DNA of 64,000 bases, from positions 310,001-374,000 of the forward strand of contig JAWKUA010000003.1 of the NCBI GenBank assembly GCA_041398785.1. The letters run 5' to 3'. The stretch's first letter is position 1, and every line of letters begins with the position of its first letter. The notes beneath the pieces are model-generated. The model was not told the DNA's origin. It saw only the letters and a list, made by a program, of their open reading frames with translations, and ran no database searches. The stretch comes from Planctomycetaceae bacterium (GTDB lineage Bacteria; Planctomycetota; Planctomycetia; Planctomycetales; Planctomycetaceae). Positions 17,561-26,190 of the stretch are shown in pieces. The position numbers and the translations under genes were made by a program.

Positions 17561-19045
17561 GTGTTCGAAGGTATCACACAAGGTCTGACGTCTGCCTTTT
17601 CGGCTTTTCGGGGAACCGGGAAGATCACGGAAAGCAACATTCGCGACGGCATGAAGCAGGTCCGCACGGCTCTGCTGGAAGCCGACGTGGCCTATGATGT
17701 CGCGCAGGACTTTGTCAGGCGGATCACCGAGCAGGCCGTCGGAGAACGGGTGCTGAAATCGCTGCGGCCGGATCAGCAGATCGTGGGGATCGTCCACGAG
17801 GGCCTGATCGATCTCATGGGCCCCGTCGATCATTCGCTGGCCGTGAAGCGCGACGGCGTCAGCATCATCATGATGTGCGGCCTGCAGGGAAGCGGCAAAA
17901 CCACAACTTGCGGAAAGCTTGCCAGGAAGCTCAAAGAAGCCGGTCATCCGCCCATGCTGGTGGCGGCCGACCTGCAGCGCCCGGCGGCCATTGAACAACT
18001 GAAGGTCATCGGTCAGCAGGTGGGCTGCCCGGTGTATGCCGAAGATCCGGCGAAAAGCGACCCGGTCCAGGTCTGCCGCAACGGCGTGCGTCAGGCGAAA
18101 GAACTGGGTGCAAAAGTCGTGATCCTGGATACCGCCGGCCGGCTTGGTATCGATGAAGCCCTGATGGACGAACTGAAGCGGATCGACAGCCGCGTCAGTC
18201 CGGACCAGTGCCTGTTTGTCTGTGACGCAATGACCGGTCAGGACGCCGTCAACAGCGCCAGGGCTTTCAACGAAGCCCTGGAACTGGACGGCGTCATTCT
18301 GACAAAACTGGACGGTGATACTCGCGGCGGCGCGGCGCTTAGCGTTAAGGCGGTCACCGGCGTACCGATCAAATTCATCGGCGTGGGGGAACAGCTTGAC
18401 CGGCTGGAAGAATTCCATCCCGATCGCATGTCCGGACGCATTCTGGGCATGGGCGATGTGCTGTCGCTGGTCGAAAAGGCACAGCAGGAATTCGATGAAG
18501 AGGAAATGCTTACCCAGCAGCAGAAGATGCTGGAAGGCAAGTTCACTCTGGATGATTTCCGCAAGCAGATGCGGCAGATCAAGAAGCTGGGGTCCATGCG
18601 GGAAGTCATGAAGATGATTCCCGGCATGAACAAACTGGTCGATCAAATGGGCGACCTGAATCCCGAAGACGACATGCGACGCATTGAAGGCATCATCAAT
18701 TCGATGACGCTGGATGAGCGCAATAACCCGGACCGGATCGACCGCAGTCGTCGCAACCGCATCGCCAGCGGAAGCGGCGTCCAGCCGGCGGACGTCAACA
18801 AGCTGCTCAAGGACTTCCAGGCCATGGGCAAGCTGATGCAGGACATGTCCGGCATGGGAATGCGGGACCGAATGCGGACCGTCCGGCAGATGGCGGACGG
18901 AGGCATGCTGGACCCGAATGCCAATCTGAAGGAACGAAAGATTCGCAGCAAACGCGGCCCGACCGACCTGGACGCTCTGCGGGAAAAGCGAAAGAAACAG
19001 CGCAAGGACGCAAAGAAACAGAAGAAGAAGAATCGCCGGAAATAG
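17561..19045 (+). CDS. ffh: signal recognition particle protein Ffh (SRP54)
   Basis: The 494-residue GTPase binds SRP RNA and signal sequences and docks with FtsY for co-translational export. N domain: MFEGITQGLTSAFSAFRGTG. G domain: GLQGSGKTTTCGKLARKL (P-loop, about residues 107-114), ADLQRPAAIEQL, LDTAGRLGIDE and TKLDGDTRGGAALS. The Met-rich M domain follows (GSMREVMKMIPGMNKLVDQM), then an unusually long Lys/Arg tail ending KKQRKDAKKQKKKNRRK. Length is typical plus the tail. The start is the GTG at 17561, which gives the standard N-terminus, although no strong ribosome site is visible. First gene of the ffh-rpsP-trmD-rplS-yraN cluster. Confidence 0.96.
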   Translation: MFEGITQGLTSAFSAFRGTGKITESNIRDGMKQVRTALLEADVAYDVAQDFVRRITEQAVGERVLKSLRPDQQIVGIVHEGLIDLMGPVDHSLAVKRDGVSIIMMCGLQGSGKTTTCGKLARKLKEAGHPPMLVAADLQRPAAIEQLKVIGQQVGCPVYAEDPAKSDPVQVCRNGVRQAKELGAKVVILDTAGRLGIDEALMDELKRIDSRVSPDQCLFVCDAMTGQDAVNSARAFNEALELDGVILTKLDGDTRGGAALSVKAVTGVPIKFIGVGEQLDRLEEFHPDRMSGRILGMGDVLSLVEKAQQEFDEEEMLTQQQKMLEGKFTLDDFRKQMRQIKKLGSMREVMKMIPGMNKLVDQMGDLNPEDDMRRIEGIINSMTLDERNNPDRIDRSRRNRIASGSGVQPADVNKLLKDFQAMGKLMQDMSGMGMRDRMRTVRQMADGGMLDPNANLKERKIRSKRGPTDLDALREKRKKQRKDAKKQKKKNRRK

Positions 19046-19139
19046 TCAAAGAAATTCCCGGGAAAGCCCCCTGGCGTGCATGGGATGATTCGCGGAACAA
19101 GGGCGAACATGGTGTTGTTTACTAACTTCAGGAGTTGAA

Positions 19140-19508
19140 ATGGCAGTACGAATTCGAATGAAGAAGATGGGCAGAAAGCACCGCCCGTTTTACCGCATCT
19201 GCATCATGGATCAGCGGCGGGCACGTGACGGCAAGGCAATCGAAGAGGTCGGGTTCTACGACACGTCTGTTGCCGACAAGGCCAAGCGCGTCAGCCTGAA
19301 CATGGAACGCGTCGACTACTGGCTGTCGGTGGGTGCTCAGCCGTCAGAAAAGGTGAACGCCCTGATCCAAAAGGTTAAGAAGGGCAGGTTCGGAGTTGCA
19401 AAGGCACCACCGCCGATGCAGGCCCCGAAACCTCCGGAACCCGCGGCCGAAGCATCGGCGGAAACAGAGGAGACGACCGAATCGACAGAAGAGGCCTCCG
19501 CTGAATAG
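19140..19508 (+). CDS. rpsP: 30S ribosomal protein bS16
   Basis: AVRIRMKKMGRKHRPFYRIC and RRARDGKAIEEVGFYD are the bS16 core; the protein is needed for early 30S assembly. An AGGAG lies seven bases before the ATG at 19140. The protein has 122 residues, about 35-40 more than typical. The excess is an acidic, Pro/Ala-rich tail (PPPMQAPKPPEPAAEAS, then ETEETTESTEEASAE) after the conserved KKGRFG. Such tails are probably disordered. The trmD start is eight bases after the stop. Confidence 0.95.
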   Translation: MAVRIRMKKMGRKHRPFYRICIMDQRRARDGKAIEEVGFYDTSVADKAKRVSLNMERVDYWLSVGAQPSEKVNALIQKVKKGRFGVAKAPPPMQAPKPPEPAAEASAETEETTESTEEASAE

Positions 19509-19516
19509 CCACGGTC

Positions 19517-20197
19517 ATGCGTTTCGATGTTCTGACATTGTTCCCGGAACTGTTCGACAGCTACCTTGAACAGAGTCTGCTGAAAAAAGCCATCGAACGC
19601 GGACTGGTTGAAGTCTGTCGGCACAACTTTCGGGAGTTTGCTCCCGGAAAGCACCGCCACGTCGACGACAAACCCTTTGGTGGCGGTCCGGGAATGCTGA
19701 TCATGTGTCAGCCGGTCTTCGACTGCGTCGAGGCCGTGCAGGTTCAGCAGGAACAGCCGGGCCGACTGGTGATGATGAGTCCGCAGGGCCGGACTCTGAA
19801 TCAACCGCTGGTGGAAGAGCTGGCTCAGGAACAGCGGCTGGTGATACTGTGCGGGCGTTACGAAGGATTCGATGAACGGATTCGCGAAGGATTGCAACCC
19901 CTGGAAATTTCCGCGGGAGACTTCATCTGCAATGGCGGAGAAGTGCCCGCTATGCTGCTGATCGATGCAGTCATCCGCCTGATTCCGGACGTCCTGGGCG
20001 ACGAGACCAGCAGCCGATACGATTCATTCAGCAGGGCCGGACTGCTGGAACATCCTCAATACACGCGGCCGCGCGAGTATCGGGGAATGTCAGTGCCGGA
20101 TGTTCTGTTGAGCGGCAACCACGAAGCCATTGCTGCATGGCAGCATGAACAGAGCTTGAAACGAACGGCAGAACGGCGTTCCGATCTGCTGAAATGA
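19517..20197 (+). CDS. trmD: tRNA (guanine-N1-)-methyltransferase TrmD
   Basis: The enzyme methylates G37 of tRNAs with SAM and prevents +1 frameshifting. The 226 residues begin MRFDVLTLFPELFDSYLEQS and show FGGGPGMLIM, LCGRYEGFDERIREG and SAGDFICNGGEVPAMLLID, the SAM-binding trefoil-knot motifs, plus a C-terminal RPREYRGMSVPDVLLSGNH. It closely follows rpsP, as in most bacteria. The rplS gene that normally follows directly is 443 bases away here. Confidence 0.96.
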   Translation: MRFDVLTLFPELFDSYLEQSLLKKAIERGLVEVCRHNFREFAPGKHRHVDDKPFGGGPGMLIMCQPVFDCVEAVQVQQEQPGRLVMMSPQGRTLNQPLVEELAQEQRLVILCGRYEGFDERIREGLQPLEISAGDFICNGGEVPAMLLIDAVIRLIPDVLGDETSSRYDSFSRAGLLEHPQYTRPREYRGMSVPDVLLSGNHEAIAAWQHEQSLKRTAERRSDLLK

Positions 20198-20640
20198 AGT
20201 AAGTACCGTTGCGGTGTCGATTCGATGGTCTGTCAGGCGTCAAATGATGTGTGAGAATGTGCGATCGACGACTCGGGAAGGCGAGGCTCCCGCCGAGCCG
20301 CGTGTGCCACAGGACTTCCCTATCCGCAGCGGCTCGGCGAGTGTCTCGCCCTCCCGAATCGCGCGCAATGAAAACGATCGCTCAATCCATCAATACTCGA
20401 CTCACAAAGCACTGAAACCCCTGACAAAATCTTCCGGGCTCCGACCGGCACAGGTCCGTTGGTCCCCGGTGCCCATGTCGCGCCGTGCGCAAAGCCGCAT
20501 CGGCCTGCGTCGCAATGCCGATACCTCCGAAAGCTGCAGACATCCAGGCCGGACATCGTGATTCCGGAAATCGATCAGTCTGAAGTCTGTGTGACTTCAG
20601 TCAAAGAAACAACATCCTGTCAACGAAAGGAACTCGAACC
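20198..20640 (+). other. unusually long trmD-rplS spacer
   Basis: These 443 bases separate trmD from rplS, which usually adjoin. No convincing gene is present. The first half holds a REP-like hairpin (20271-20358). The rest is unremarkable and ends with AAGGAA about ten bases before the rplS ATG. A separate promoter for rplS-yraN is possible. Confidence 0.6.
20271..20358. repeat. REP-like imperfect palindrome
   Basis: Two arms of about 29 bases (20271-20300 and 20329-20358) are imperfect reverse complements around a loop of about 28 bases. The arms share the blocks GGGAAGGCGAGGCTCC / GTCTCGCCCTCCCGA and CCGCCGAGCCGC / GCGGCTCGGCG. The element belongs to the GGCGAGGCTCCCGCCGAGCC-type palindromes that I associate with planctomycete intergenic regions. 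It interrupts a normally tight ribosomal operon. Confidence 0.75.
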
Positions 20641-21027
20641 ATGAGACACAAACTTCTGGACCTGGCCGAAAAATCCAGTCTTCGGGAAGACGAACTGAAT
20701 TTCTCCATTGGCGATACAGTTGACGTTCACACGCGAATTCTGGAAGGCTCGAAGGAGCGAATTCAGGTATTCTCAGGCGTTGTGATCGCTCGCCGCGGCC
20801 ACGGCGCAAGCGAAATGTTCACCGTGCGGCGTATTGTCGCCGGCGAAGGTGTGGAACGCATTTTCCCGGTCAACACTCCAAAGATCGCGAAGATCGAAGT
20901 CCTTCGTCACGGCCGAGTCCGGCGCGCGAAGCTGTACTATCTGCGTGAACGCACCGGCAAGTCGACTCGCCTTCGGGAACGCAAGCCGAAAGCATGGGAA
21001 GTCGACACGGGTGCCAGGAACGGATGA
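20641..21027 (+). CDS. rplS: 50S ribosomal protein bL19
   Basis: The 128-residue protein sits at the 30S-50S interface. It shows FSIGDTVDVHTRILEGSKER, IQVFSGVVIARRGHGASEMF, TVRRIVAGEGVERIFPVNTP and LRHGRVRRAKLYYLRERTGK, the full bL19 core, with a short C-terminal extension. The ATG at 20641 follows an AAGGAA-type ribosome site. Its stop overlaps the yraN start by four bases (ATGA), indicating translational coupling. Confidence 0.96.
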   Translation: MRHKLLDLAEKSSLREDELNFSIGDTVDVHTRILEGSKERIQVFSGVVIARRGHGASEMFTVRRIVAGEGVERIFPVNTPKIAKIEVLRHGRVRRAKLYYLRERTGKSTRLRERKPKAWEVDTGARNG

Positions 21028-21419
21028 AGCGTTTTCTGCACAAGCTGCTGGGCGATCGTGGTGAACGCGAAGCGGCGCGGTTTCTGAAGAAGCAGGGGCT
21101 GAAAATCCTGGGCCAGCAGTACCGTGACCGTTCGGGCGAAATCGACATTATCGCTCTGGACGGTTCGCAGATCGTATTCGTGGAAGTCAAGACTCGCCGG
21201 ACGGCCGACAACGGGCAGCCGTTTGAGGCCGTCAACCGGCAGAAACAGCAGAAACTCACGCGGCTGGCTCTGGCATGGCTGAAAAAACATCGCCGTCTGG
21301 AACATTCCGCCCGCTTTGACGTGGTATCCATCATCTGGCCGGAAGATCAGTCTGCGCCAGTGGTTGAGCACTTTCGGAACGCATTCGAAGCGATCGGCCA
21401 GGGGCAGTTTTTCAGCTAG
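21024..21419 (+). CDS. yraN: YraN/UPF0102 family nuclease-fold protein
   Basis: The 131-residue protein has GDRGEREAARFLKKQGLKIL, RSGEIDIIALDG and IVFVEVKTRR, the E...D...ExK pattern of the restriction-endonuclease-like fold. The family is widespread next to rplS or rnhB; its biochemical role is not settled. The start is set at the ATG at 21024 overlapping the rplS stop; an in-frame ATG at 20994 lies inside rplS and is unlikely. Confidence 0.9.
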   Translation: MKRFLHKLLGDRGEREAARFLKKQGLKILGQQYRDRSGEIDIIALDGSQIVFVEVKTRRTADNGQPFEAVNRQKQQKLTRLALAWLKKHRRLEHSARFDVVSIIWPEDQSAPVVEHFRNAFEAIGQGQFFS

Positions 21420-21695
21420 AGACGCCGCCGCTCCGGCCGGTACAGCACACCGAAGCTGTTCGTAATCAGGAGGTTGCAGCAAGCGATCCGTTTCCGCCGC
21501 CCGGAACCTGCCGGCACCGGAATCGGTCTGGCGGCAAATGTCGCCAGCAACTATAAGCCCTCCGCCTTGAATCGGACCGGAGTCGATTGCGCCAAACGGT
21601 CGCGCCAGTGCCGGGTGACGAGGATTGTCGTCCAAAGCTGATGTTCTCCGGATTCGATTTGCAGATTCAGAAAACTAGCCATCGGAAGGAGTCCG

Positions 21696-22451
21696 ATGTT
21701 CGGGTCACCTAAAGTTCGTTTGCTGGCGGTCGCTGCTGCCGGTGTCATTTCGTCCGGATTCGCAGGGCATGCCGTCGCTCAGGGTCAGCCCGGACGTGCG
21801 GTTATCGCCAACGCCGCCAATCAGGCCACGACAGCGGAAATCGATCCGGTTCTCTGGGACCTGCTGGAGTACTGGTCGAAGAGCAGTCAGGAAATCCGCA
21901 AGCTGCAGGGAAAACACCTGCGGCGCGTGTACGACTATACGTTTGAAGTGGAGCAGGACACCGAAGGAAACTTCTACTACGAAGCTCCCGATAAGGGCCG
22001 CATCGATGTTCATCCGATCGAGATTACACGGCAAATGGTGAAGGATCGGGAGGAAGGCAAGATCCCCTCCAAACGCGGCCGGGCGGGCCAGCCGTTTAAG
22101 CTGGAGAAAGGACAGTCGGAACGCTGGATCTGCGATGGAGAAAAGATCTTCGATATTGACGATGAGCGAAAAGAGGCCACGGTCGTTCAGTTGCCTCCGC
22201 AACTGCAGGGGGCCAACATCATGAACAGTCCGCTGCCGTTTCTGTTCGGGCTGCCGCCGAAAAACGCGGTGGAACGATTCTCTCTCAGCTTCTCTCCCGG
22301 CAGAGATGGCAGTCCGCAGGTCTTCAAACGCGGCGATCGCTACGCACACATTCGTGCCGAACCAAAGCTGCAGCAGGACCAGGCCAACTGGAGCCGGGCA
22401 GATATCATTCTTGACGTGCAGACATTTCTGCCCGCACACGTGCGACTTTGA
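21696..22451 (+). CDS. secreted planctomycete protein, TIGR03009-like, ends at a frame break
   Basis: The 251-residue product has a clear signal peptide (MFGSPKVRLLAVAAAGVISS, then FAGHAVAQ) and an AAGGAG site at 21685-21690, five bases before the ATG. The mature part (LWDLLEYWSKSSQEIRKLQG, YDYTFEVEQDTEGNFYYEAP, SERWICDGEKIFDIDDERKE, FLFGLPPKNAVERF) resembles the planctomycete TIGR03009 domain, an outer-membrane-lipoprotein-carrier-like fold. It stops with HVRL-TGA in the middle of what reads as a continuing domain: the next frame carries IDPAGTKETVYSFTDMKKNP. It is therefore probably the N-terminal part of a longer protein joined to the 22448 frame. Confidence 0.75.
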   Translation: MFGSPKVRLLAVAAAGVISSGFAGHAVAQGQPGRAVIANAANQATTAEIDPVLWDLLEYWSKSSQEIRKLQGKHLRRVYDYTFEVEQDTEGNFYYEAPDKGRIDVHPIEITRQMVKDREEGKIPSKRGRAGQPFKLEKGQSERWICDGEKIFDIDDERKEATVVQLPPQLQGANIMNSPLPFLFGLPPKNAVERFSLSFSPGRDGSPQVFKRGDRYAHIRAEPKLQQDQANWSRADIILDVQTFLPAHVRL

Positions 22452-22891
22452 TCGATCCTGCCGGGACAAAGGAGACCGTGTACAGTTTCACGGACATGAA
22501 AAAGAACCCGCTCACCATCCCATTTCTCTGGGACAGGGATTGGTTTCGCCCGGACTTGGGACCGTACAACGTCGATGTGATGAAGCCCGGCCAGGCGGCC
22601 GCTCAGAAACCCCAGAGCAACAACGCGCCCGCGCAGGCCGCAAATCCCGGTCAGCAACCACAGGCACTCGTCGTACCGGATTTAAGAGGAATGGCGCATA
22701 CTGACGCCACAAAGCAACTGCAGGCACTTGGAGTCGACGTGCAGAAGGATGTCAAGTACTTCAAGGGCGGCCCCGCAACGCGAGCCGTCGACACACACCG
22801 CATTCGCAACCAGGAGCCAAAGCCGGGAACTCCGCTGGAACCGGGAATGAGAGTGTCCCTGCAGGTCTGGGAAGCACCGGCCGTTAAATAG
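22448..22891 (+). CDS. C-terminal part with PASTA domain, in the -1 frame of the preceding gene
   Basis: This frame opens at a TTG (22448) that overlaps the preceding stop (TTGA). Its first 40 residues (KETVYSFTDMKKNPLTIPFL, then PDLGPYNVDVM) continue the domain of the upstream protein. A Gln/Ala/Pro linker follows, then a PASTA-like domain (VVPDLRGMAHTDATKQLQAL, NQEPKPGTPLEPGMRVSLQV). PASTA domains bind peptidoglycan fragments or act as spacers outside the cell. It lacks its own signal peptide, so as a separate protein it would stay in the cytoplasm. A real frameshift, a sequencing indel or reinitiation at TTG are all possible. Confidence 0.68.
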   Translation: MIDPAGTKETVYSFTDMKKNPLTIPFLWDRDWFRPDLGPYNVDVMKPGQAAAQKPQSNNAPAQAANPGQQPQALVVPDLRGMAHTDATKQLQALGVDVQKDVKYFKGGPATRAVDTHRIRNQEPKPGTPLEPGMRVSLQVWEAPAVK

Positions 22892-23306
22892 TGCAACTGG
22901 CCAAACTTCCGGCAGTTTCCAGCGACACGATCTGGCGTCGGTGGAATCGCGACCCGCCTGCTCCGCGACATCCTGCCGCCCCGCCCACACATCGCTTCGC
23001 CTGTGCGATCTCCCCCGATGCTGCACTGGGAAAGATGAATGCACAGACACTGCACCGCGCAAGACCGCCTGGTGCTGAGTCAGCATTCCCCGGACGACAT
23101 CCTCAGCTTGACGAACCGCCATTCCGCCGGGAGTTGATGTCATTGTCAGAATCCTGAATCGCCATTCCGACGACGACGTGCCCAGGTGTCGTGAACGTCT
23201 GACGCTCGAATCCGCAGCTTCAGAATCCAGAAGATCCCAATGCCGCTGACCGTGAACGTGGCGTTGCCCGATCCGCCATTCGAGTCATGATGCGGTGTTC
23301 CTCCAA
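22892..23306. other. intergenic, no feature seen
   Basis: 415 bases between the PASTA frame and tRNA-Leu. Overlapping open frames occur on both strands but translate to low-complexity Arg/Pro/His text with no homology I recognise. No hairpin with a T-run is visible. Confidence 0.45.
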
Positions 23307-23392
23307 TGGCCCAGGCGGGACTTGAACCCGCACGTCTCATTCGAGACCCGGGATTTTAAGTCCCGTGCGTCTGCCGATTCCGCCACTGGGCC
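23307..23392 (-). tRNA. tRNA-Leu (anticodon UAA)
   Basis: The minus strand folds as an 86-base class II tRNA: acceptor stem GGCCCAG / CTGGGCC with discriminator A, D-arm GTGGCGGAATCGGCAGAC, anticodon arm GGGACTTAAAATCCC (anticodon TAA), a long variable arm around GTCTCGAATGAGAC, and T-arm GCGGGTTCAAGTCCCGC. The CCA end is not encoded. The long variable arm and anticodon identify leucine. Confidence 0.96.
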
Positions 23393-23853
23393 GGGCGAAG
23401 GTCTGGTCATGCAGTATTGACGACACCTTGGATTTCAGTACAGGAACCGGTGAAACGCAATCCGCCCCCGAGACTGCCGGTTCTCCGACAGGTATAGGAC
23501 TTTGTGAAACCTCATGCAACCTGGTGTCACAACGGACTTCGGAGACTCCTGACAATGCAGGATCGGTCTGCTGAATGTTGTCGTCGGGCGTTTGGCGGGG
23601 CGGATTTGCAGGCAACGTCGGTATCGGGAAACCAGACACACGCGGCGTCAGGAGGGTCGGGCAGGCAGAGAATTTCAGCGAAATATACCCCGAGCGGGGC
23701 AAATTGAGGTATTCTGGCTCGCGGCATGAAAAGGTGCGAAAAGTATCAGCGTTCGCCGCGGCCAGTATAAACACGTCGCAGCGCAGTTGAGAAATGCACT
23801 GTCGGTCGATAAACTCCCGCGTTCGCCAAAATCGCCAACCGGAGTCTGATGAC
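23393..23853. other. intergenic region holding an 88-bp repeat
   Basis: 461 bases between tRNA-Leu (minus) and the small basic protein gene (plus). Its only recognisable content is repeat copy A at 23684-23771. The last part should carry the small basic protein promoter. Confidence 0.5.
23684..23771 (+). repeat. 88-bp dispersed repeat, copy A
   Basis: This copy matches the reverse complement of 35282-35369 at 85 of 88 positions, and more distantly (about 75-80%) the reverse complement of 26818-26902. It contains the local palindrome CCCCGAGCGGGG flanked by ATA/GGTAT, the block GGCTCGCGGCATGAA and the block CAGCGTTCGCCGCGGCCAGT. It ends 82 bases before the small basic protein start. There is no ORF of its own. 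Confidence 0.85.
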
Positions 23854-24066
23854 GTGTCCATTGACAAATCTCTGAAAAAACCGAGCGGTATGGTCCGCTC
23901 ACGCAACGTCCTTAAACGCGGTGAACGCATCCTTCAACTGATGTCTGAAGATCGCTGGAGTGATGGCCGCAGCCCGCTCGGACTTCCGAAAGTCCGTATT
24001 CGACAGGTTGTCACCGGCAAGAAGAAAAAGAAGTCCAAGGACGACGGCGACGACGCAGGCAAGTAG
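23854..24066 (+). CDS. small basic protein (TIGR04137-like, putatively ribosome-associated)
   Basis: The 70-residue basic protein starts SIDKSLKKPSGMVRSRNVLK and continues RGERILQLMSEDRWSDGRSP, LGLPKVRIRQVV, then a Lys-rich tail. The MVRSRNVLKRGERI core matches the small basic protein family (TIGR04137) found in chlamydiae, verrucomicrobia and planctomycetes, which has been proposed to be ribosome-associated. The GTG at 23854 is chosen because GGAG lies at 23841-23844, nine bases upstream. A nearby ATG at 23849 is out of frame. Confidence 0.85.
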   Translation: MSIDKSLKKPSGMVRSRNVLKRGERILQLMSEDRWSDGRSPLGLPKVRIRQVVTGKKKKKSKDDGDDAGK

Positions 24067-24365
24067 GCCCGAAGTTTCGGCGTTGCGTTGGCGGTTGTTT
24101 CTCGCGAGATTTCGGCGACACCAGGGATGTCGGAGTTCGTGCCGGTTGCGCGGACAATCCTGCGGCCGTGGTCGGCAGGAATTGCGTGACTTCGGACGAT
24201 CGCCGGGGCAAAAGTCGCACTGCGGCGCAGCTCTGCGCGAAACCAGGGGCGATTGGGATATCGGTGATCTGCCGAGATTCGGCAGAATGGGAGGATATTG
24301 GTTCACGGAGGTCTTCGGATTCATCCTGGAACTTGTCCGCTCATCAGCCGGGTGCCGCGTTCGGT

Positions 24366-26096
24366 ATGGCAGAGATTCCCATTCGAAACAAGCTTCGAGC
24401 GGTGCTGGGCGGGGCATTTCGTCGTCGTCTGGATCGCCAGCGTCAGATGTTTCTGTGGCAGGCGAAGTCACTCTGCCGGGAGACTCAGCACCGCGTTTTG
24501 CAGGGATTGCTGGAGCTGAATGCCGACAGTCAGTTTTCCCGCGACTTCGGACTTCGACCGGGGCTATGTCTTCAAGACTTTCAGTCTCGGCTGGACATTT
24601 CCGACTACGATCGCGTCGCTCCGTACGTTGATCGAATGAAGGTCGGAGATCATCGGGCGCTGCTGGGCCGTCGCAATCGGTTGTTGATGTATGCCGTCAC
24701 AAGCGGTACGACGTCGGATTCGAAACTGATTCCGATTACGGACCGGTTCGTCGCGGACTATCGGCGGGGCTGGCAGCATTGGGGAGTGGCGGCACACATG
24801 CAGCGTCCTCAGCTTCGGCACCTGAACATGGCTCAGATCACCAGCAGCCATCGACGGTTCCATACTCCGGACGGCACTCCCTGCGGCAACATCAGCGGTT
24901 TGGTTGCTGAGATGCAGCGACCGATTGTTCGCCGATTGTACAGCATCCCGGCCCATGTCGCTCACCTGAACGACGCGGACGCCAAACGTTATGCTGTCTC
25001 CTGGTTCGCACTGGCTGATCCGTGGGTTGGCATGTTCATCACGGCAAACCCCGGAACGCTGCTGCACCTTTGCCAGTTCTTCAATGACAACGCGGATCGC
25101 CTGATTCGGGATATTTCTGACGGAACAATTCGCTGCCAGGGATTGTCGAAAAGTGAACAGGCAACGCTGAAACGCCTGCTGAAGCGACGGCCGGCAAGGG
25201 CTCGCGAACTTCACAGGATTCTGAATGAACACGGTGCGCTGAAGCCCACGGAATGCTGGAAGGCGCTGCACACACTGGGCGTCTGGAGTGGCGGCAGTGC
25301 TCGAGCCTATCTGACGCAGCTTCGGCATGTGTACGGCGATGTACCAATTCGAGATCACGGACTGCATGCCAGCGAAGGCCGGATGACGAGTCCGGTTGAC
25401 GATGGAACGCCGGCCGGAATCCTTGACATTCAGTCGCACTTTTTTGAGTTCGTTCCGGTTGAATACGGCGAAATCGCGAGTCCCGATGTCCTGGAAGCTC
25501 ACGAACTGCAGTACGGCCGCGACTATTTCATTCTGCTGACAACCTCATCGGGGCTTTATCGATACAACATCCGCGACGTAGTCCGATGCGTGGGCTACTA
25601 TGGCACGACGCCGCTGCTGGAGTTCCGTCATAAGGGCGCCCACATTTCCAGCATCGCCGGGGAAAAGATCGCGGAGTCCCAGGTTGTGGATGCCGTTGAG
25701 CGTGCCTGTCGTCATCAGGAGGTTCTGCTGCAGCAGTTCACGCTGACTCCCGAATGGGGAACTCCGCCGCGATACACACTGTTCGTGCAGCCTCGCAGTT
25801 TAAACGGGTCGCCACCGGCTTCGCTGTTGCAGGATCTTTCACGCGAAGTCGACCGGCTGCTGCGGCAGGCGAACTGCGAATACGAAGAGAAACGAGGTAC
25901 CCGGCGGCTGGGATCGGTCGAAACATGCGTGGTGCCCGACCATCACTGGGACGCATTCATGGCGCAACGTATCAGCCGCGCCGGAGGCAGTGTCGAACAA
26001 TATAAGCACCCGTGCCTGCTGCCCGATCCTCACTTTGAACGGCTGTTTCTGACAATGTCCCGGCCGGTGTCCCGTGCCATTGGCGAAGAAGTGTAG
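24366..26096 (+). CDS. GH3 auxin-responsive promoter family protein (acyl-adenylating)
   Basis: The 576-residue protein belongs to the GH3 branch of the ANL superfamily. Plant members adenylate jasmonate or auxin and conjugate amino acids; bacterial substrates are unknown. Visible motifs are LMYAVTSGTTSDSKLIPIT (phosphate-binding loop), LHASEGRM, FFEFVPVEYGEIASPDVLEA, LLTTSSGLYRYNIRDVVRCV and FRHKGAHISSIAGEKIAESQ (C-terminal hinge). The start is the ATG at 24366 before AEIPIRNKLRAVLGG, the usual family N-terminus; 66 upstream in-frame residues look spurious. No signal peptide; cytoplasmic. The next gene (Rrf2) starts 95 bases downstream. Confidence 0.88.
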   Translation: MAEIPIRNKLRAVLGGAFRRRLDRQRQMFLWQAKSLCRETQHRVLQGLLELNADSQFSRDFGLRPGLCLQDFQSRLDISDYDRVAPYVDRMKVGDHRALLGRRNRLLMYAVTSGTTSDSKLIPITDRFVADYRRGWQHWGVAAHMQRPQLRHLNMAQITSSHRRFHTPDGTPCGNISGLVAEMQRPIVRRLYSIPAHVAHLNDADAKRYAVSWFALADPWVGMFITANPGTLLHLCQFFNDNADRLIRDISDGTIRCQGLSKSEQATLKRLLKRRPARARELHRILNEHGALKPTECWKALHTLGVWSGGSARAYLTQLRHVYGDVPIRDHGLHASEGRMTSPVDDGTPAGILDIQSHFFEFVPVEYGEIASPDVLEAHELQYGRDYFILLTTSSGLYRYNIRDVVRCVGYYGTTPLLEFRHKGAHISSIAGEKIAESQVVDAVERACRHQEVLLQQFTLTPEWGTPPRYTLFVQPRSLNGSPPASLLQDLSREVDRLLRQANCEYEEKRGTRRLGSVETCVVPDHHWDAFMAQRISRAGGSVEQYKHPCLLPDPHFERLFLTMSRPVSRAIGEEV

Positions 26097-26190
26097 TTCT
26101 GGCCGGCATGTGTCACCTGCAAAGCCCGCTGCAGCTGCTGCCGCCGACAAAGAGGCGGAACAGGAATACGTGTCACTTTCGGAGTCGCGA

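Noticed and set aside
17543..18646. Minus-strand open frame of 367 codons opposite ffh
   Set aside because: Shadow of Ffh; text has no known motifs.
22440..22460. prfB-like programmed +1 frameshift at CTT TGA
   Set aside because: The +1 frame leads to Arg/His-rich text without the expected domain; the -1 frame carries the continuing protein.
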